DNA from: Candidatus Eiseniibacteriota bacterium
GTDB lineage: Bacteria; Eisenbacteria; RBG-16-71-46
NCBI GenBank assembly: GCA_016215625.1
Contig: JACRIW010000100.1
Span: forward strand, 1-64,000
Length of the DNA: 64,000 bases
Direction: 5' to 3'
Numbering within the stretch: position 1 is the first letter of the stretch; each line of letters opens with the position of its first letter. Position numbers and translations under genes: made by a program. Shown here in pieces: positions 45,811-54,015 of this stretch. The notes below the pieces were generated by a model, which ran no database searches, was not told where the DNA came from, and saw only the letters and a list, made by a program, of their open reading frames with translations.

Positions 45811-46686
45811 ATGGCCACCCTGCACCCGCGCTCGCTCGTCCTGTCGGCCCTGTTCTCGCTCGCACTGCCCGCTCTCGCTTCGGCCGTGAACCTGATCCCG
45901 AACCCGAGCTTCGAGAGCTACACGGTGTGTCCTCCCGGCTTCGGGCAGATCAACGTGTGCGCTCCGTGGGACACGCCGAACACGGGCACGTCCGACGCCT
46001 TCAACGCGTGCGCCCCGGTGAGCTTCCCGAGCGTGAACGTGCCGAACAACCAGCTCGGCTGGCAGAACGCGCGCACCGGCGTGGGCTACGCCGGGCTGAT
46101 TCCCTACTCGGCCGCGCCCGACTACCGCGAGTACATCAGCGCGCCGCTCGCTTCACCGCTCCTGCCGGGACAGCCGTACACGCTCACCTTCTACGTGTCG
46201 CTCGCCGACAGCGCGAGCCTCGCGCTCGACCGGCTCGGCGCGTACTTCTCGGTCGGCCCCGTGGGTCCGCTCAACAACTACGCGGCGCTGCCGTACACGC
46301 CGCAGGTCGAGAGCCCCGCGAACGTCTACCTCACGAACGCGGCGCAGTGGACCGCGATCACCGGGACGTTCGTCGCGGCGGGCGGCGAGAACTGGGTGAC
46401 GATCGGCAACTTCCACGACGACGCGAGCACGAACCTCGTCGCGGGTCCGGGTGCCTGGCCCGGAGGCTCGTACTACTACATCGACGACACCTCGGTGGAG
46501 CTGGCGCTGCCGACCGAACAGGCCTGCTGCGGCAGCGACGGCTCGTGCTCGATGCAGTTCCCGGGCGAATGCACGCTGCTCGGCGGCACGCCCGCGGGCC
46601 CCGGCACCACGTGCACGGGCGGCGCCTGCAATCCCACGCCGGTGAAGCGCGGCACGTGGGGATCGCTGAAGAGCCTCTACCGCTAG
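45811..46686 (+). CDS. Secreted protein with NPSFE (carbohydrate-binding-like) domain
   Basis: 291 residues. A signal peptide (ending ALASA near residue 28) is followed by NLIPNPSFESY, the usual opening of jelly-roll domains of the carbohydrate-binding/PEP-CTERM neighbour type. The domain runs to YYIDDTSVEL (about residue 233). A Cys-rich module follows (ACCGSDGSC, CTLLGG, TTCTGGAC, six or more cysteines), then a conserved-looking tail GTWGSLKSLYR at the very end. The tail may be a sorting signal. GGAGA precedes the ATG. It is monocistronic and divergent from the PP2C gene. Function probably adhesive or structural at the cell surface. Confidence 0.75.
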   Translation: MATLHPRSLVLSALFSLALPALASAVNLIPNPSFESYTVCPPGFGQINVCAPWDTPNTGTSDAFNACAPVSFPSVNVPNNQLGWQNARTGVGYAGLIPYSAAPDYREYISAPLASPLLPGQPYTLTFYVSLADSASLALDRLGAYFSVGPVGPLNNYAALPYTPQVESPANVYLTNAAQWTAITGTFVAAGGENWVTIGNFHDDASTNLVAGPGAWPGGSYYYIDDTSVELALPTEQACCGSDGSCSMQFPGECTLLGGTPAGPGTTCTGGACNPTPVKRGTWGSLKSLYR

Positions 46687-46692
46687 AGCCGG

Positions 46693-48285
46693 CTACAGCC
46701 GCACGCGGTACAGCACCGCGGCGGAATCCGAGCGGAACACGGGTTCGAGCGACGCCCAGTGCTCGTACCGCGCGTGCAGCAGCTCCTGCGGCTCGTGGTC
46801 GTTGGTCGCGAGCAGGTAGCCGACGCCGTGCAGGCGCGCGAGGCGCACGAACGTGCTCTCGCGCGTCGTCGCGAGCATGGTCGCGAGGTCGGCGCCGAGC
46901 GGGCCTGCGGCCGCGGCGGGGTTGAGATGCCCGGCCGGCATCGAGACGACGCGGCTGCCGGAGAGCCCGCACACGAGGTAGCCGGCGGCGGGCGACGCGG
47001 CCACGACCGAGTTCACGGCGGCGTTCGCGCCGAGCCAGTTCGCGGTCGCGAGCACGGGCTTCCACTCCGGCCCCATCGTGAGCAGGTAGCTGCCCGCCAC
47101 GCCGAGCTGCGGGACCGCGGGCCCGACCGCGAGCACGAGCGCGGCCACGGTCACCGCGGGAGCCAGCGCGCGGCCGGTGCGCGCGGCCACACCACGCGCG
47201 AGCGCGGTGATCGCGGTCGCGGCGGCGATCATGAGCGCCAGCTGCTCGTGCCACTGGAACTCGTGCGGGATGATCCAGGGCACCGGCGCGCCGAAGCCGT
47301 GCCCGGCGTAGCCGAGCATGCTGCCCACGAGCGCCAGGAAGAAGTACGCCGCGAGCCAGCCCGTGCGGCGCCAGTCGCGCACGGCGAGCACGACGCCCGC
47401 GAGCCCGAACAGCGCCACGAACGGCGACCACGCGTGCAGCGCGAAGCGCGCGTCCCAGAGCTCGGGCCCGAACCAGTGGTGCGGCGCGTCGTTGAGCCGC
47501 ACCATGCCGAGCTGCAGCACGAGCGGCGGCGCGCCCAGCACCCCGGCACCGCCCACGACCGTGGCCGCGCGGCCGAGCAGCCCCGGTCCCGCCACGTTTC
47601 GCGCGAGCCGCCGGTGCAGCGCGTCGCCGCAGGCGTGCAACGCGATCGCGCCGAGCGCGAGCGAGCCGCAGAGCACGTGGCACCAGAGAGTCGCCGCGCC
47701 GAGCAGCAGCGCGAGAAAGCGCCAGCCTCCGCCCGTGAGCGCCGCGCGGTGCCAGGCCCACAGCGTGCCGAGCACGAGCACGACGGTCTGCACGCTCGCC
47801 ATCGGGATCGCCGCGTGGAGCATCCACCAGCGCGAGCCGAGCAGCACGCACGGGAGCGCCACCCACGCGCTCGCCCGCCCCCAGACCGCACGCACGAGCA
47901 GGAACAGCACGAGCGGATTGCACCAGGCGGCCCACCACGCGGCGCTGGCGTAGCACTCGGCGATGCCGCGGCCGCTCGCGTACGAAGCGAGCGCGAACAG
48001 CGCGGGCATGCCCGGCGGATACCATGCCGGCATCCCGGCGAGCATCGGATCGAGCGCCACCTGCCCGCGCGCGATGCCAAGCGCATACGAGATGTCGCGG
48101 ATCGAGTCGTAGCCGAGCACGACTCCGCCGTGCCCGAGCGAGCGCACGAACGCGAGCCAGAGTGCGACGACGAGCGCGCAGTCGAGCGCGAGCACGAGCG
48201 CACCGCGGGAGCCGGGCCGCGCGGGCGCCGCCGCGGCGGAGGGAGCGCGGGCCGCACGGGCGCCGCGCGAGCGGGACGACCTCAA
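46693..48285 (-). CDS. Polytopic membrane protein, possible GT-C glycosyltransferase
   Basis: About 530 residues with ten or more hydrophobic segments. The first loop after helix 1 contains LGYDSIRDISYALGIARGQ, then MPAWYPPGMPALFAL, which recalls the acidic first loop and PPG motif of ArnT/PMT-like glycosyltransferases, but I cannot assign a family with confidence. The C-terminal 110 residues form a soluble domain (TANWLGANAAV, VSMPAGHLNP). The start is uncertain: the reading starts at a TTG at 48285 without a ribosome site, preceded by an Arg/Ala-rich segment that may not be translated; an internal GTG near helix 1 is possible. It follows the membrane gene at 48373 on the same strand (87 bases). 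Confidence 0.6.
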   Translation of the reverse strand: MRSSRSRGARAARAPSAAAAPARPGSRGALVLALDCALVVALWLAFVRSLGHGGVVLGYDSIRDISYALGIARGQVALDPMLAGMPAWYPPGMPALFALASYASGRGIAECYASAAWWAAWCNPLVLFLLVRAVWGRASAWVALPCVLLGSRWWMLHAAIPMASVQTVVLVLGTLWAWHRAALTGGGWRFLALLLGAATLWCHVLCGSLALGAIALHACGDALHRRLARNVAGPGLLGRAATVVGGAGVLGAPPLVLQLGMVRLNDAPHHWFGPELWDARFALHAWSPFVALFGLAGVVLAVRDWRRTGWLAAYFFLALVGSMLGYAGHGFGAPVPWIIPHEFQWHEQLALMIAAATAITALARGVAARTGRALAPAVTVAALVLAVGPAVPQLGVAGSYLLTMGPEWKPVLATANWLGANAAVNSVVAASPAAGYLVCGLSGSRVVSMPAGHLNPAAAAGPLGADLATMLATTRESTFVRLARLHGVGYLLATNDHEPQELLHARYEHWASLEPVFRSDSAAVLYRVRL

Positions 48286-48372
48286 GCGGCGGCTTTCCGG
48301 GAAGGAGGAGCGGCGGGAACAGCCGGGTGGAGCGTACTCCCGAATCGCCCTCGGCGATACGGCCGCGCGCCC

Positions 48373-49086
48373 TCAGCCCGGGTGGGCGGCCCCGGGCGTG
48401 TCGTTCACGCGCCGCGTCGCCTCGTCGGCCACGAGCAACCCCACCATCGCGAGCGTCCAGGACGCGAAGACCTTGTAGGCCTCCTCGAACGCGCCGACGA
48501 TCTGCTGCGTGTCGTGGTTCATCCACTCCCACGGGATCTGGTCGAGCGCTTCGGAGACGCCCATGCACGCGATCGCCACCATGAGCGGCAGCATCGCCGG
48601 CTCGAGCGGACGGCGCGTGGGCCAGAGCAGCACGAGCACGTGCACGAGTCCACCGAGGTAGAGCAGGAAGATGTACGAGTCCACGTCGAACACGCCGAAG
48701 GGCTTCGGCACGTGGTGGCGCACGAGAAAGTGCGCGGCACGCTCGTGCAGCTGGGCGACCTCGTCGAATGCGAGCACGATGCAGCCGATGGCGCCGAGCG
48801 TGAAGCCGAGCGCCTCGTTCTCGCCCTTCGGCTCGCGCCGCGCGCGGCGCGCCGCGACGGCGAAGCCCATGCCGCAGGCGACGAGGCAGTAGCCGCTCAC
48901 CAGCGTCATGAGCCCGGCGTTCGGCCGGCCGTTCCACATGTAGTCGAGGTAGTAGTACAGCCCCTCGCCCGCCCAGGCGGCGTACAGGCAGAGCGCGGCG
49001 CCCAGGGTCCAGCCGACGGCGAGGAAGCGTGCGTGGCGGCGCCAGGCCGCATCGCAGGACGTGAACAGCCAGTGGAAGAGGGGCAT
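48373..49086 (-). CDS. Integral membrane protein of unknown function
   Basis: 237 residues with six or seven hydrophobic segments. Two acidic/His motifs stand at helix ends: LAFDEVAQLHERA (about residues 104-116) and GAFEEAYKVFAS near the C-terminus, with SEALDQIPWEWMN between. Such buried Asp-Glu, His-Glu and Glu-Glu pairs could bind metal, as in membrane hydrolases, but no family can be named safely. GGGAG precedes the ATG, and a TTGTCC-17-GATACT promoter lies about 27-55 bases upstream. It is probably co-transcribed with the larger membrane protein downstream. Confidence 0.65.
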   Translation of the reverse strand: MPLFHWLFTSCDAAWRRHARFLAVGWTLGAALCLYAAWAGEGLYYYLDYMWNGRPNAGLMTLVSGYCLVACGMGFAVAARRARREPKGENEALGFTLGAIGCIVLAFDEVAQLHERAAHFLVRHHVPKPFGVFDVDSYIFLLYLGGLVHVLVLLWPTRRPLEPAMLPLMVAIACMGVSEALDQIPWEWMNHDTQQIVGAFEEAYKVFASWTLAMVGLLVADEATRRVNDTPGAAHPG

Positions 49087-49112
49087 GGGGCTCCCGGGGT
49101 GGGTGTGGGCGC

Positions 49113-49141
49113 AGTATCGCGACCACCCGCACGCCGGACAA
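49113..49141 (-). promoter_or_regulatory. Promoter of the membrane protein pair
   Basis: TTGTCC, 17 bases, GATACT, then GCGCCC on the minus strand. The start site would fall near 49106, about 20 bases before the ATG. Confidence 0.5.
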
Positions 49142-49179
49142 TGCCTCGTTGCGTCTTCGGGAAACTTGCGGCGCCGGAG

Positions 49180-49185
49180 TAGAGT
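49180..49185 (+). promoter_or_regulatory. -10 element before the spermidine-synthase-like gene
   Basis: TAGAGT followed by GCGCCC, the same hexamer and a near-identical discriminator as before the DUF2723 gene. No -35 is recognisable; the leader would be about 38 bases. Confidence 0.35.
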
Positions 49186-49230
49186 GCGCCCTTCCCGTCG
49201 GCTCTTCCCGCTTCCCATGAAAGGTGCGCC

Positions 49231-49917
49231 ATGCTGCCCTGGGTCGAACTCGGCCGTGCCGAAGTGCGCGGCGAACGCGAACCGCTCGTATTGGTGCGAC
49301 GCGGCGAGGAGTTCGTGATCCGGCTCGGCACCAACGCGCTCATGAGCAGCGCCGCGCACGGCTCCGAGGAGGCGCTCGCCGAACTCGCGTGCGCGCCGTT
49401 CGCGGGGTACGCCGACGCGCGCATGCTGATCGGGGGCCTCGGCATGGGCTACACGCTGGCCGCCGCGCTGCGCGTGCTCGCGACGGGTGCGCGCGTCGAG
49501 GTGGCGGAACTCGTGCCCGCCGTCGTCGAATGGAACCGCGGCCCCCTCGCCCACCTCGCGGGCGATCCGCTCGCCGATCCGCGCGCCCACGTGCACGTGG
49601 GGGACGTCGGCAAGCTCTACCGCGGGCTCGACGGGGCGTACGACGCGATCCTGCTCGACGTGGACAACGGCCCCGACGGACTCACGCGCGCAGGCAACGA
49701 CTGGCTCTACGGTGTCGAAGGACTCGCCGCGGCGCACCGCGCGCTCAAGGGCGGCGGCGTGTTCGGCGTGTGGTCCGCGACGAGCGACGATGCGTTCACG
49801 CAAAGGCTCGGCAAAGTCGGGTTCACGGTCGAACTGCGGACGGTCCGCGCGAGACGCAAGCGCGGCGGCCGGCACACGCTCTGGCTCGGACGAAAGCGCC
49901 CCGGCCGACGGCGTTGA
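49231..49917 (+). CDS. Spermidine synthase-like methyltransferase-fold protein
   Basis: 228 residues with the Rossmann core of spermidine synthases: ARMLIGGLGMGYTLAAAL is the glycine-rich loop, VEVAELVPAVVEWNR holds the acidic residue that binds the ribose, and YDAILLDVDNGPDGLTR matches the catalytic/substrate loop region (LLDxxxGP). It is shorter than true SpeE (about 280 residues) and lacks its N-terminal beta domain. It may act on another substrate, as many such orphan homologues do. The C-terminal end is very basic (RARRKRGGRH, KRPGRRR). It is monocistronic, divergent from the membrane pair. Confidence 0.8.
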   Translation: MLPWVELGRAEVRGEREPLVLVRRGEEFVIRLGTNALMSSAAHGSEEALAELACAPFAGYADARMLIGGLGMGYTLAAALRVLATGARVEVAELVPAVVEWNRGPLAHLAGDPLADPRAHVHVGDVGKLYRGLDGAYDAILLDVDNGPDGLTRAGNDWLYGVEGLAAAHRALKGGGVFGVWSATSDDAFTQRLGKVGFTVELRTVRARRKRGGRHTLWLGRKRPGRRR

Positions 49918-49925
49918 CGCAGGGC

Positions 49926-49944
49926 GGGGACGCCGTTCGTCCCC
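49926..49944 (+). terminator. Hairpin after the spermidine-synthase-like gene
   Basis: A 7-bp stem (GGGGACG at 49926-49932 with CGTCCCC at 49938-49944) and a 5-base loop begin 9 bases after the stop. There is no U-tract. The rest of 49945-50124 shows no gene. Confidence 0.4.
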
Positions 49945-50124
49945 CGCATCGCGCCGTTCGTCGGAGGAATCGCGCCGCAGGGCGGACGCGGGCAACGTTT
50001 CCGGTGCTTCGTCGTATCCAAGCACGCAGGAACGGCACTCGCGAGCGATCACACTTCGACAAGCCCGTCACGGCGACGGGGCTCCCCACCGCGAGGCCGC
50101 TCCTTCCGAAGAAGGAGGAACGCC

Positions 50125-50835
50125 ATGCATGCGATGCGGACGGTGGCCGTGCTGGGAATGATCGCGGGACTCGTGACGGCGGGCGGCGTGGTGCACGCGC
50201 AGCCGCTCGAAGGGCGCACGATTCCGGCGCTGCGCCTGGCGCACGCGAACGAAGTGACGGCGCGAGCGGAGTATGCCGCGTACGCCGAACAGGCGGAGGC
50301 CGAGGGCCTTCTCGGTATCCGCGATCTCTACCGCGCGCTCGAGCAGTGCGAGGCGGAGCACGCGGCGAGGCACGCGCGCATGCTCGAGGGCTACGGCGTG
50401 ACGGTGGAGGCCGAACCCGCTGCGCCGGTCGTGGGCACGACGCGCGAGAACCTCGAACGCGCGTTCTCGAGCGAGCGCGCCGAACGCCGTGCGCGCTACC
50501 CGAAACTCGCCGACGCCGTGCGTCCCGAACTCGCGTACGACGTGCTCGCCGACCTGCGCTGGTGCTCGGCGGCGGAAGCGACGCACGCGCGGGCCCTGTC
50601 CGAGGCGCTCGATGCGATCGGCGAGATGGCCGCGCCGCACGTCTGGTACGCGTGTTCGGAGTGCGGCTGCATCCGCGGCGAGCATTCGAACGAGCGCTGT
50701 GCCTGCGGCATGAACGGCGATACGTTCCTGGCCTTCGGCGGCGGCGAAGCGCCGCGGCCGGTGGCCGGCGCACCGATGATCGCGTGGCTGCCGGGGCGCG
50801 CGTTCGCCTTCGTGTTCGCGGCGCGCGAGAAGTGA
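50125..50835 (+). CDS. Exported rubrerythrin-like protein
   Basis: 236 residues: a signal peptide (VAVLGMIAGLVTAGGVVHA, cleavage near residue 25) precedes a ferritin-like four-helix domain. That domain has the diiron ligand pattern of rubrerythrins: ANEVTARAEYAAYAEQAE gives Glu and ExxxY, EAEHAARH gives the ExxH pair, and AEATHARAL gives the second ExxH. At the C-terminus YACSECGCIRG...CACG looks like a degenerate rubredoxin site. Rubrerythrins are normally cytoplasmic peroxide reductases; an exported form would work in the periplasm, perhaps fed by cytochromes. AAGGAGGA stands at ideal spacing before the ATG, the strongest ribosome site of the window. Confidence 0.78.
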   Translation: MHAMRTVAVLGMIAGLVTAGGVVHAQPLEGRTIPALRLAHANEVTARAEYAAYAEQAEAEGLLGIRDLYRALEQCEAEHAARHARMLEGYGVTVEAEPAAPVVGTTRENLERAFSSERAERRARYPKLADAVRPELAYDVLADLRWCSAAEATHARALSEALDAIGEMAAPHVWYACSECGCIRGEHSNERCACGMNGDTFLAFGGGEAPRPVAGAPMIAWLPGRAFAFVFAAREK

Positions 50836-50871
50836 GCGGTCGCAGGACCGGAACGAGGCGTGACGGCGAAA

Positions 50872-50905
50872 CGGCGCGGCGACGCCTTCCGGCGCCGCCG
50901 CGCCG
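50872..50905. terminator. Bidirectional hairpin between convergent genes
   Basis: A 10-bp perfect stem (50872-50881 with 50896-50905) with a small inner stem lies midway between the stops of the rubrerythrin-like gene and the Kelch protein gene. It can serve both strands. There is no strong U-tract on either side. Confidence 0.55.
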
Positions 50906-50919
50906 CTCGCTCGCGCGCG

Positions 50920-53706
50920 TCAGTTCAGGACGACCACACGCCGGGTGAGGCTGACCGCGCCGCTCGTCGCGCGGACGAGGTAGACGCCCGCGCGCAGCCT
51001 CGCCCCCGCCCCGAACTCGACCGTCTGCGCGGAGCCCGTGGTGGCGCCGAGGACGCGTGAATCGACGAGCCGGCCCGCGAGATCGAACAGCTGCACGCGC
51101 GCCGAAGCCGTCGCGGGCAGCGCGAATGCGAGCGTGATGCGCCCGTCGCGCGCCGGGTTGGGCCCCGCGCCGAGCACGGCGAAAGCGACGCGGACGGGAT
51201 CCACCCAGGTCTCACCGAGCAGCAGTTCCTCGCCGCCCTCGTCGAGCACGGCGAGCCGATACGCGTAGCGGACGTCCGGCTCGGCGTTCGCGTCCTCGAA
51301 CCGTAGCCAGCCCTCGCCGTCCGCGACCGCATCCCCGAGCGTCTCCCACGCACGCTCGAGCGTGCGGCGCTGCACGCGCGCCACGAGCCCGGCGTTGCCG
51401 TCCGAATACCAGAGCAGCGCCACACGGTGCTCGTCACGATCCGCACGGACGAACGAGGCGAGCGTCGCGACCGGCGACGACGGCGAAGCCGACAACCAGC
51501 GGCTGCGGTTGCCGTGCACGTCGATCGCCGCGAGCTTGTAGTAGTGCGCGCCGGGCACGTCGGCGTACGACGAATCCGCCGTCGTCGTGACGAGGGTCGC
51601 GGCCGAAGGCACGAACGTGGGCTGGCCGCCGCGGTGCACTTCGTACCCGCGCAGGTCCGGAATCGTGCGCGCCGTCCAGTGCAGCGTGTTCGCCGTCGGC
51701 GCGTACACGACTGCGAAGGGTCCGGGAGCCGGGGGCGCGAGATTGTCCACGGAGTAACCGGAGTCCACGACGGAGTTGTAGAACGTCGACACGTCCGACG
51801 TGATCGCCTGCACGAAGAACGCGGTCCAGGCGGGGTCGCCCTCGGCCGAGTCGCGCGTCGTGCCCGCGGTGTAGGCGTAACCGTTCAGCATCGCCGCCGG
51901 CAGCGTGGCGATCGCCTCCCAGTACTCGGAGGGCGGCGCGAACGCCGCGAGCGCGGCGGACGCGGACGGCCGCGCGATCCAGCCCGACGGGAGTGCATCG
52001 TGCGGCATGCCCGGCGCGAAAGGCTGTCCGCGGCGCCACACGCGATAACCCGTGACGCTGTGGACGGCCGGCTTGTCGTAGTCGCTCGCCTGCCAGCTCA
52101 ACTGCACGCGTCCGCCCTGGTCGCCGCGCACGTCGCGCACCGCGAAGAGCAACGGGTGCGGATTGTCGAACACGCGCACGAAGTCGAACGCGCTCACCCC
52201 GCTCGCGGCCGGGTTCGTCACGGTCACGGGACCGGTGATCGCATTCGCATCCACCGTGGCGTAGAGCACCGAGTCCGACTCCACCGCGAAAGTGGCCGAG
52301 CTGGCCGGACCGAATTTCACCCGGGTCGCGTCCGCGAAGTGGCGGCCGCGCACGCGGACGACCTCGCCCTGCCGGCCCGAATCGGGCTCGACCGCGGACA
52401 CGATCGGCGCGACCCCGACGTAGAACGACGTCGCGCTCGTCACCGTGCCGCGCGGATTGGTGACCGTGATCGGCCCCGAGACCGCACCCGCGGGCACCCG
52501 CACCTGGAGCCGCTGGAAGTACTGGTTGTCGATCGACGCGGGGGTGCCCGCGAACGAGACCGTGTGCACGTCGTGGAGGTCCGTGCCGTTGATCGTCACG
52601 AGGTCGCCGACGCGCCCGCCCGCGGGCGAGACCGACGCGATGCTCGGAGGTCCGGGGATGGGTGTGCGATCGAGCAGCCAGACGTCGTTGAGCCCCGTGC
52701 CTCCGGTGAACCCGCCGAAGAGCAGGAACTGCGAGCCCGTCGTGCGGAACATCGCGTTGCCCGACCAGCGCGCGATCGGGGGCCCGCCGGTCGGAGTCAG
52801 CGCCGACCAGGCGTTCGGTCCGGCGAACGTGAGCAGGTGCGGCCGCGTGCTCGTGTTCTGGTAACCGCCGAACAGCACGAGCCCGCCGTCGGAGGGGCTG
52901 TAGGCCACGCTCGGAAGCATGCAGTCACTCGGTGCCGCGAGAGGATTCGAGAGCGGCAGCGAGGTCCACTGCGGACTGCCGGAGAGATTCACGGCCCAGA
53001 GCGCACCGCTGACGGCGTACGCGGTGGAGACGGAGCCGAAGCCCACGAGGAGGCGGTCCCCGACGGGATCGATCACCGCGATGCCACCCCAGCGTCCCGC
53101 CGGGCCGTCCCCCGCCGGGGCGAGCTGGGTCCAGGCCTGTGGGCCGAGCGAGAACTCCCAGAGATCGCCGTACGGAGCCGGGCTCGGTCCACCGCCGAAG
53201 AGCAGCAACCGGTTGCGCACGAGGTCGATCGTGAGCGCGAAGAAGCTGCGCGCGACCGGTGACGCACCCGCGGGAGTGAGCACCTGCCACGCCACGGGGT
53301 TCGCGAGATTCAGCGCCGAGACCTGCAGGTTCGAGTTCACGACGATCATGCGGTCGGCCACCGCGTCGTAGACCGCTCGTTCGAAGCCCGGCGACGTGCC
53401 GGTCTGTGACGTGCCCAGCTTGCTCCACGTGCCCGTGCCCACGTTCATCGCGTACGTGAAACCATCGGAAGCGAGCAGCACGATACGATCGCGCGAGCCG
53501 TCGTAGATCGCTCCCACGTCACGCCGCGCGGGCGGGATCGTTCCCCCGGCCGCCAGCTGGGTCCACGTGCCGTTGAAGGCCTGGGCGAAGGCCGAGGCGA
53601 GCGGCAGGCACGCGAAGAACGTCGTCAGGAGTGTGAATGCGGCGAGCACGCCGGGGCGGAACGAACGATGGCGCGCGGGCGCGGGGCGGAAACGAAACGT
53701 GTCCAT
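50920..53706 (-). CDS. Secreted Kelch/IPT protein with C-terminal sorting domain
   Basis: 928 residues, exported. A signal peptide (to about ASAFA, residue 40) is followed by five or six Kelch-type repeats (GTWTQL, NRLLLFGGG, GGLVLFGGY, SQFLLFGGF) to about residue 330. Two IPT/TIG Ig-like domains follow (PPSIASVSPAGGRVGD, APIVSAVEPDSGRQGE), then fibronectin-like regions. A final FlgD/T9SS-type sorting domain has LGAGPNPARDG, VQLFDLAGRLV and AGVYLVRA. The ATG at 53706 has GGGAGG upstream; an in-frame start 23 codons earlier would precede the signal peptide and is unlikely. Probable surface-exposed binding protein; ligand unknown. Confidence 0.85.
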   Translation of the reverse strand: MDTFRFRPAPARHRSFRPGVLAAFTLLTTFFACLPLASAFAQAFNGTWTQLAAGGTIPPARRDVGAIYDGSRDRIVLLASDGFTYAMNVGTGTWSKLGTSQTGTSPGFERAVYDAVADRMIVVNSNLQVSALNLANPVAWQVLTPAGASPVARSFFALTIDLVRNRLLLFGGGPSPAPYGDLWEFSLGPQAWTQLAPAGDGPAGRWGGIAVIDPVGDRLLVGFGSVSTAYAVSGALWAVNLSGSPQWTSLPLSNPLAAPSDCMLPSVAYSPSDGGLVLFGGYQNTSTRPHLLTFAGPNAWSALTPTGGPPIARWSGNAMFRTTGSQFLLFGGFTGGTGLNDVWLLDRTPIPGPPSIASVSPAGGRVGDLVTINGTDLHDVHTVSFAGTPASIDNQYFQRLQVRVPAGAVSGPITVTNPRGTVTSATSFYVGVAPIVSAVEPDSGRQGEVVRVRGRHFADATRVKFGPASSATFAVESDSVLYATVDANAITGPVTVTNPAASGVSAFDFVRVFDNPHPLLFAVRDVRGDQGGRVQLSWQASDYDKPAVHSVTGYRVWRRGQPFAPGMPHDALPSGWIARPSASAALAAFAPPSEYWEAIATLPAAMLNGYAYTAGTTRDSAEGDPAWTAFFVQAITSDVSTFYNSVVDSGYSVDNLAPPAPGPFAVVYAPTANTLHWTARTIPDLRGYEVHRGGQPTFVPSAATLVTTTADSSYADVPGAHYYKLAAIDVHGNRSRWLSASPSSPVATLASFVRADRDEHRVALLWYSDGNAGLVARVQRRTLERAWETLGDAVADGEGWLRFEDANAEPDVRYAYRLAVLDEGGEELLLGETWVDPVRVAFAVLGAGPNPARDGRITLAFALPATASARVQLFDLAGRLVDSRVLGATTGSAQTVEFGAGARLRAGVYLVRATSGAVSLTRRVVVLN

Positions 53707-53827
53707 GCGGCCTCCCAACGGAGTGGACCGCGGCGCATGGGGGAAGGACGCGTTCGCGGGACTCGAGGAGAGCACAGGCGGACGGGCCGCCGCACCGACT
53801 ATTTCGCATCACGCGGGGAAATATTGG

Positions 53828-53913
53828 TGCCGGGACCGGGAATCGAACCCGGACGGGCCTCGTGGCCCAGCGGATTTTAAGTCCGCTGCGTCTGCCAGTT
53901 TCGCCATCCCGGC
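53828..53913 (-). tRNA. tRNA-Leu (anticodon TAA)
   Basis: An 86-base tRNA with a 7-bp acceptor stem (GCCGGGA/TCCCGGC), a D arm GCGAAACTGGCAGACGC, an anticodon loop CTTAAAA on a GCGGA/TCCGC stem, a long variable arm typical of class II tRNAs, and a TTCGATT loop on CCGGG/CCCGG. The CCA end is encoded at 53825-53827. Confidence 0.97.
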
Positions 53914-53953
53914 ACTCGTGTCGTCTGACCGAACTCGCGCGCCGAATACGAAA

Positions 53954-53991
53954 GCGCCCGGGAACTCTCGCGAGCGAGAAGTCCCGGGCGC
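53954..53991 (-). terminator. Terminator of the act operon
   Basis: A perfect 10-bp stem (53954-53963 with 53982-53991) with an inner CTCTCG/CGAG helix lies 25 bases past the actF stop, followed on the minus strand by TTTCGTATTC. It separates the operon from the tRNA gene downstream. Confidence 0.75.
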
Positions 53992-54015
53992 CGGTGCGCG
54001 TGATTTGCGTACGGA

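Noticed and set aside
45582-45818. Upstream extension of the FHA-PP2C protein
   Set aside because: It would cover the divergent promoter region; the FHA domain begins normally at 45581.
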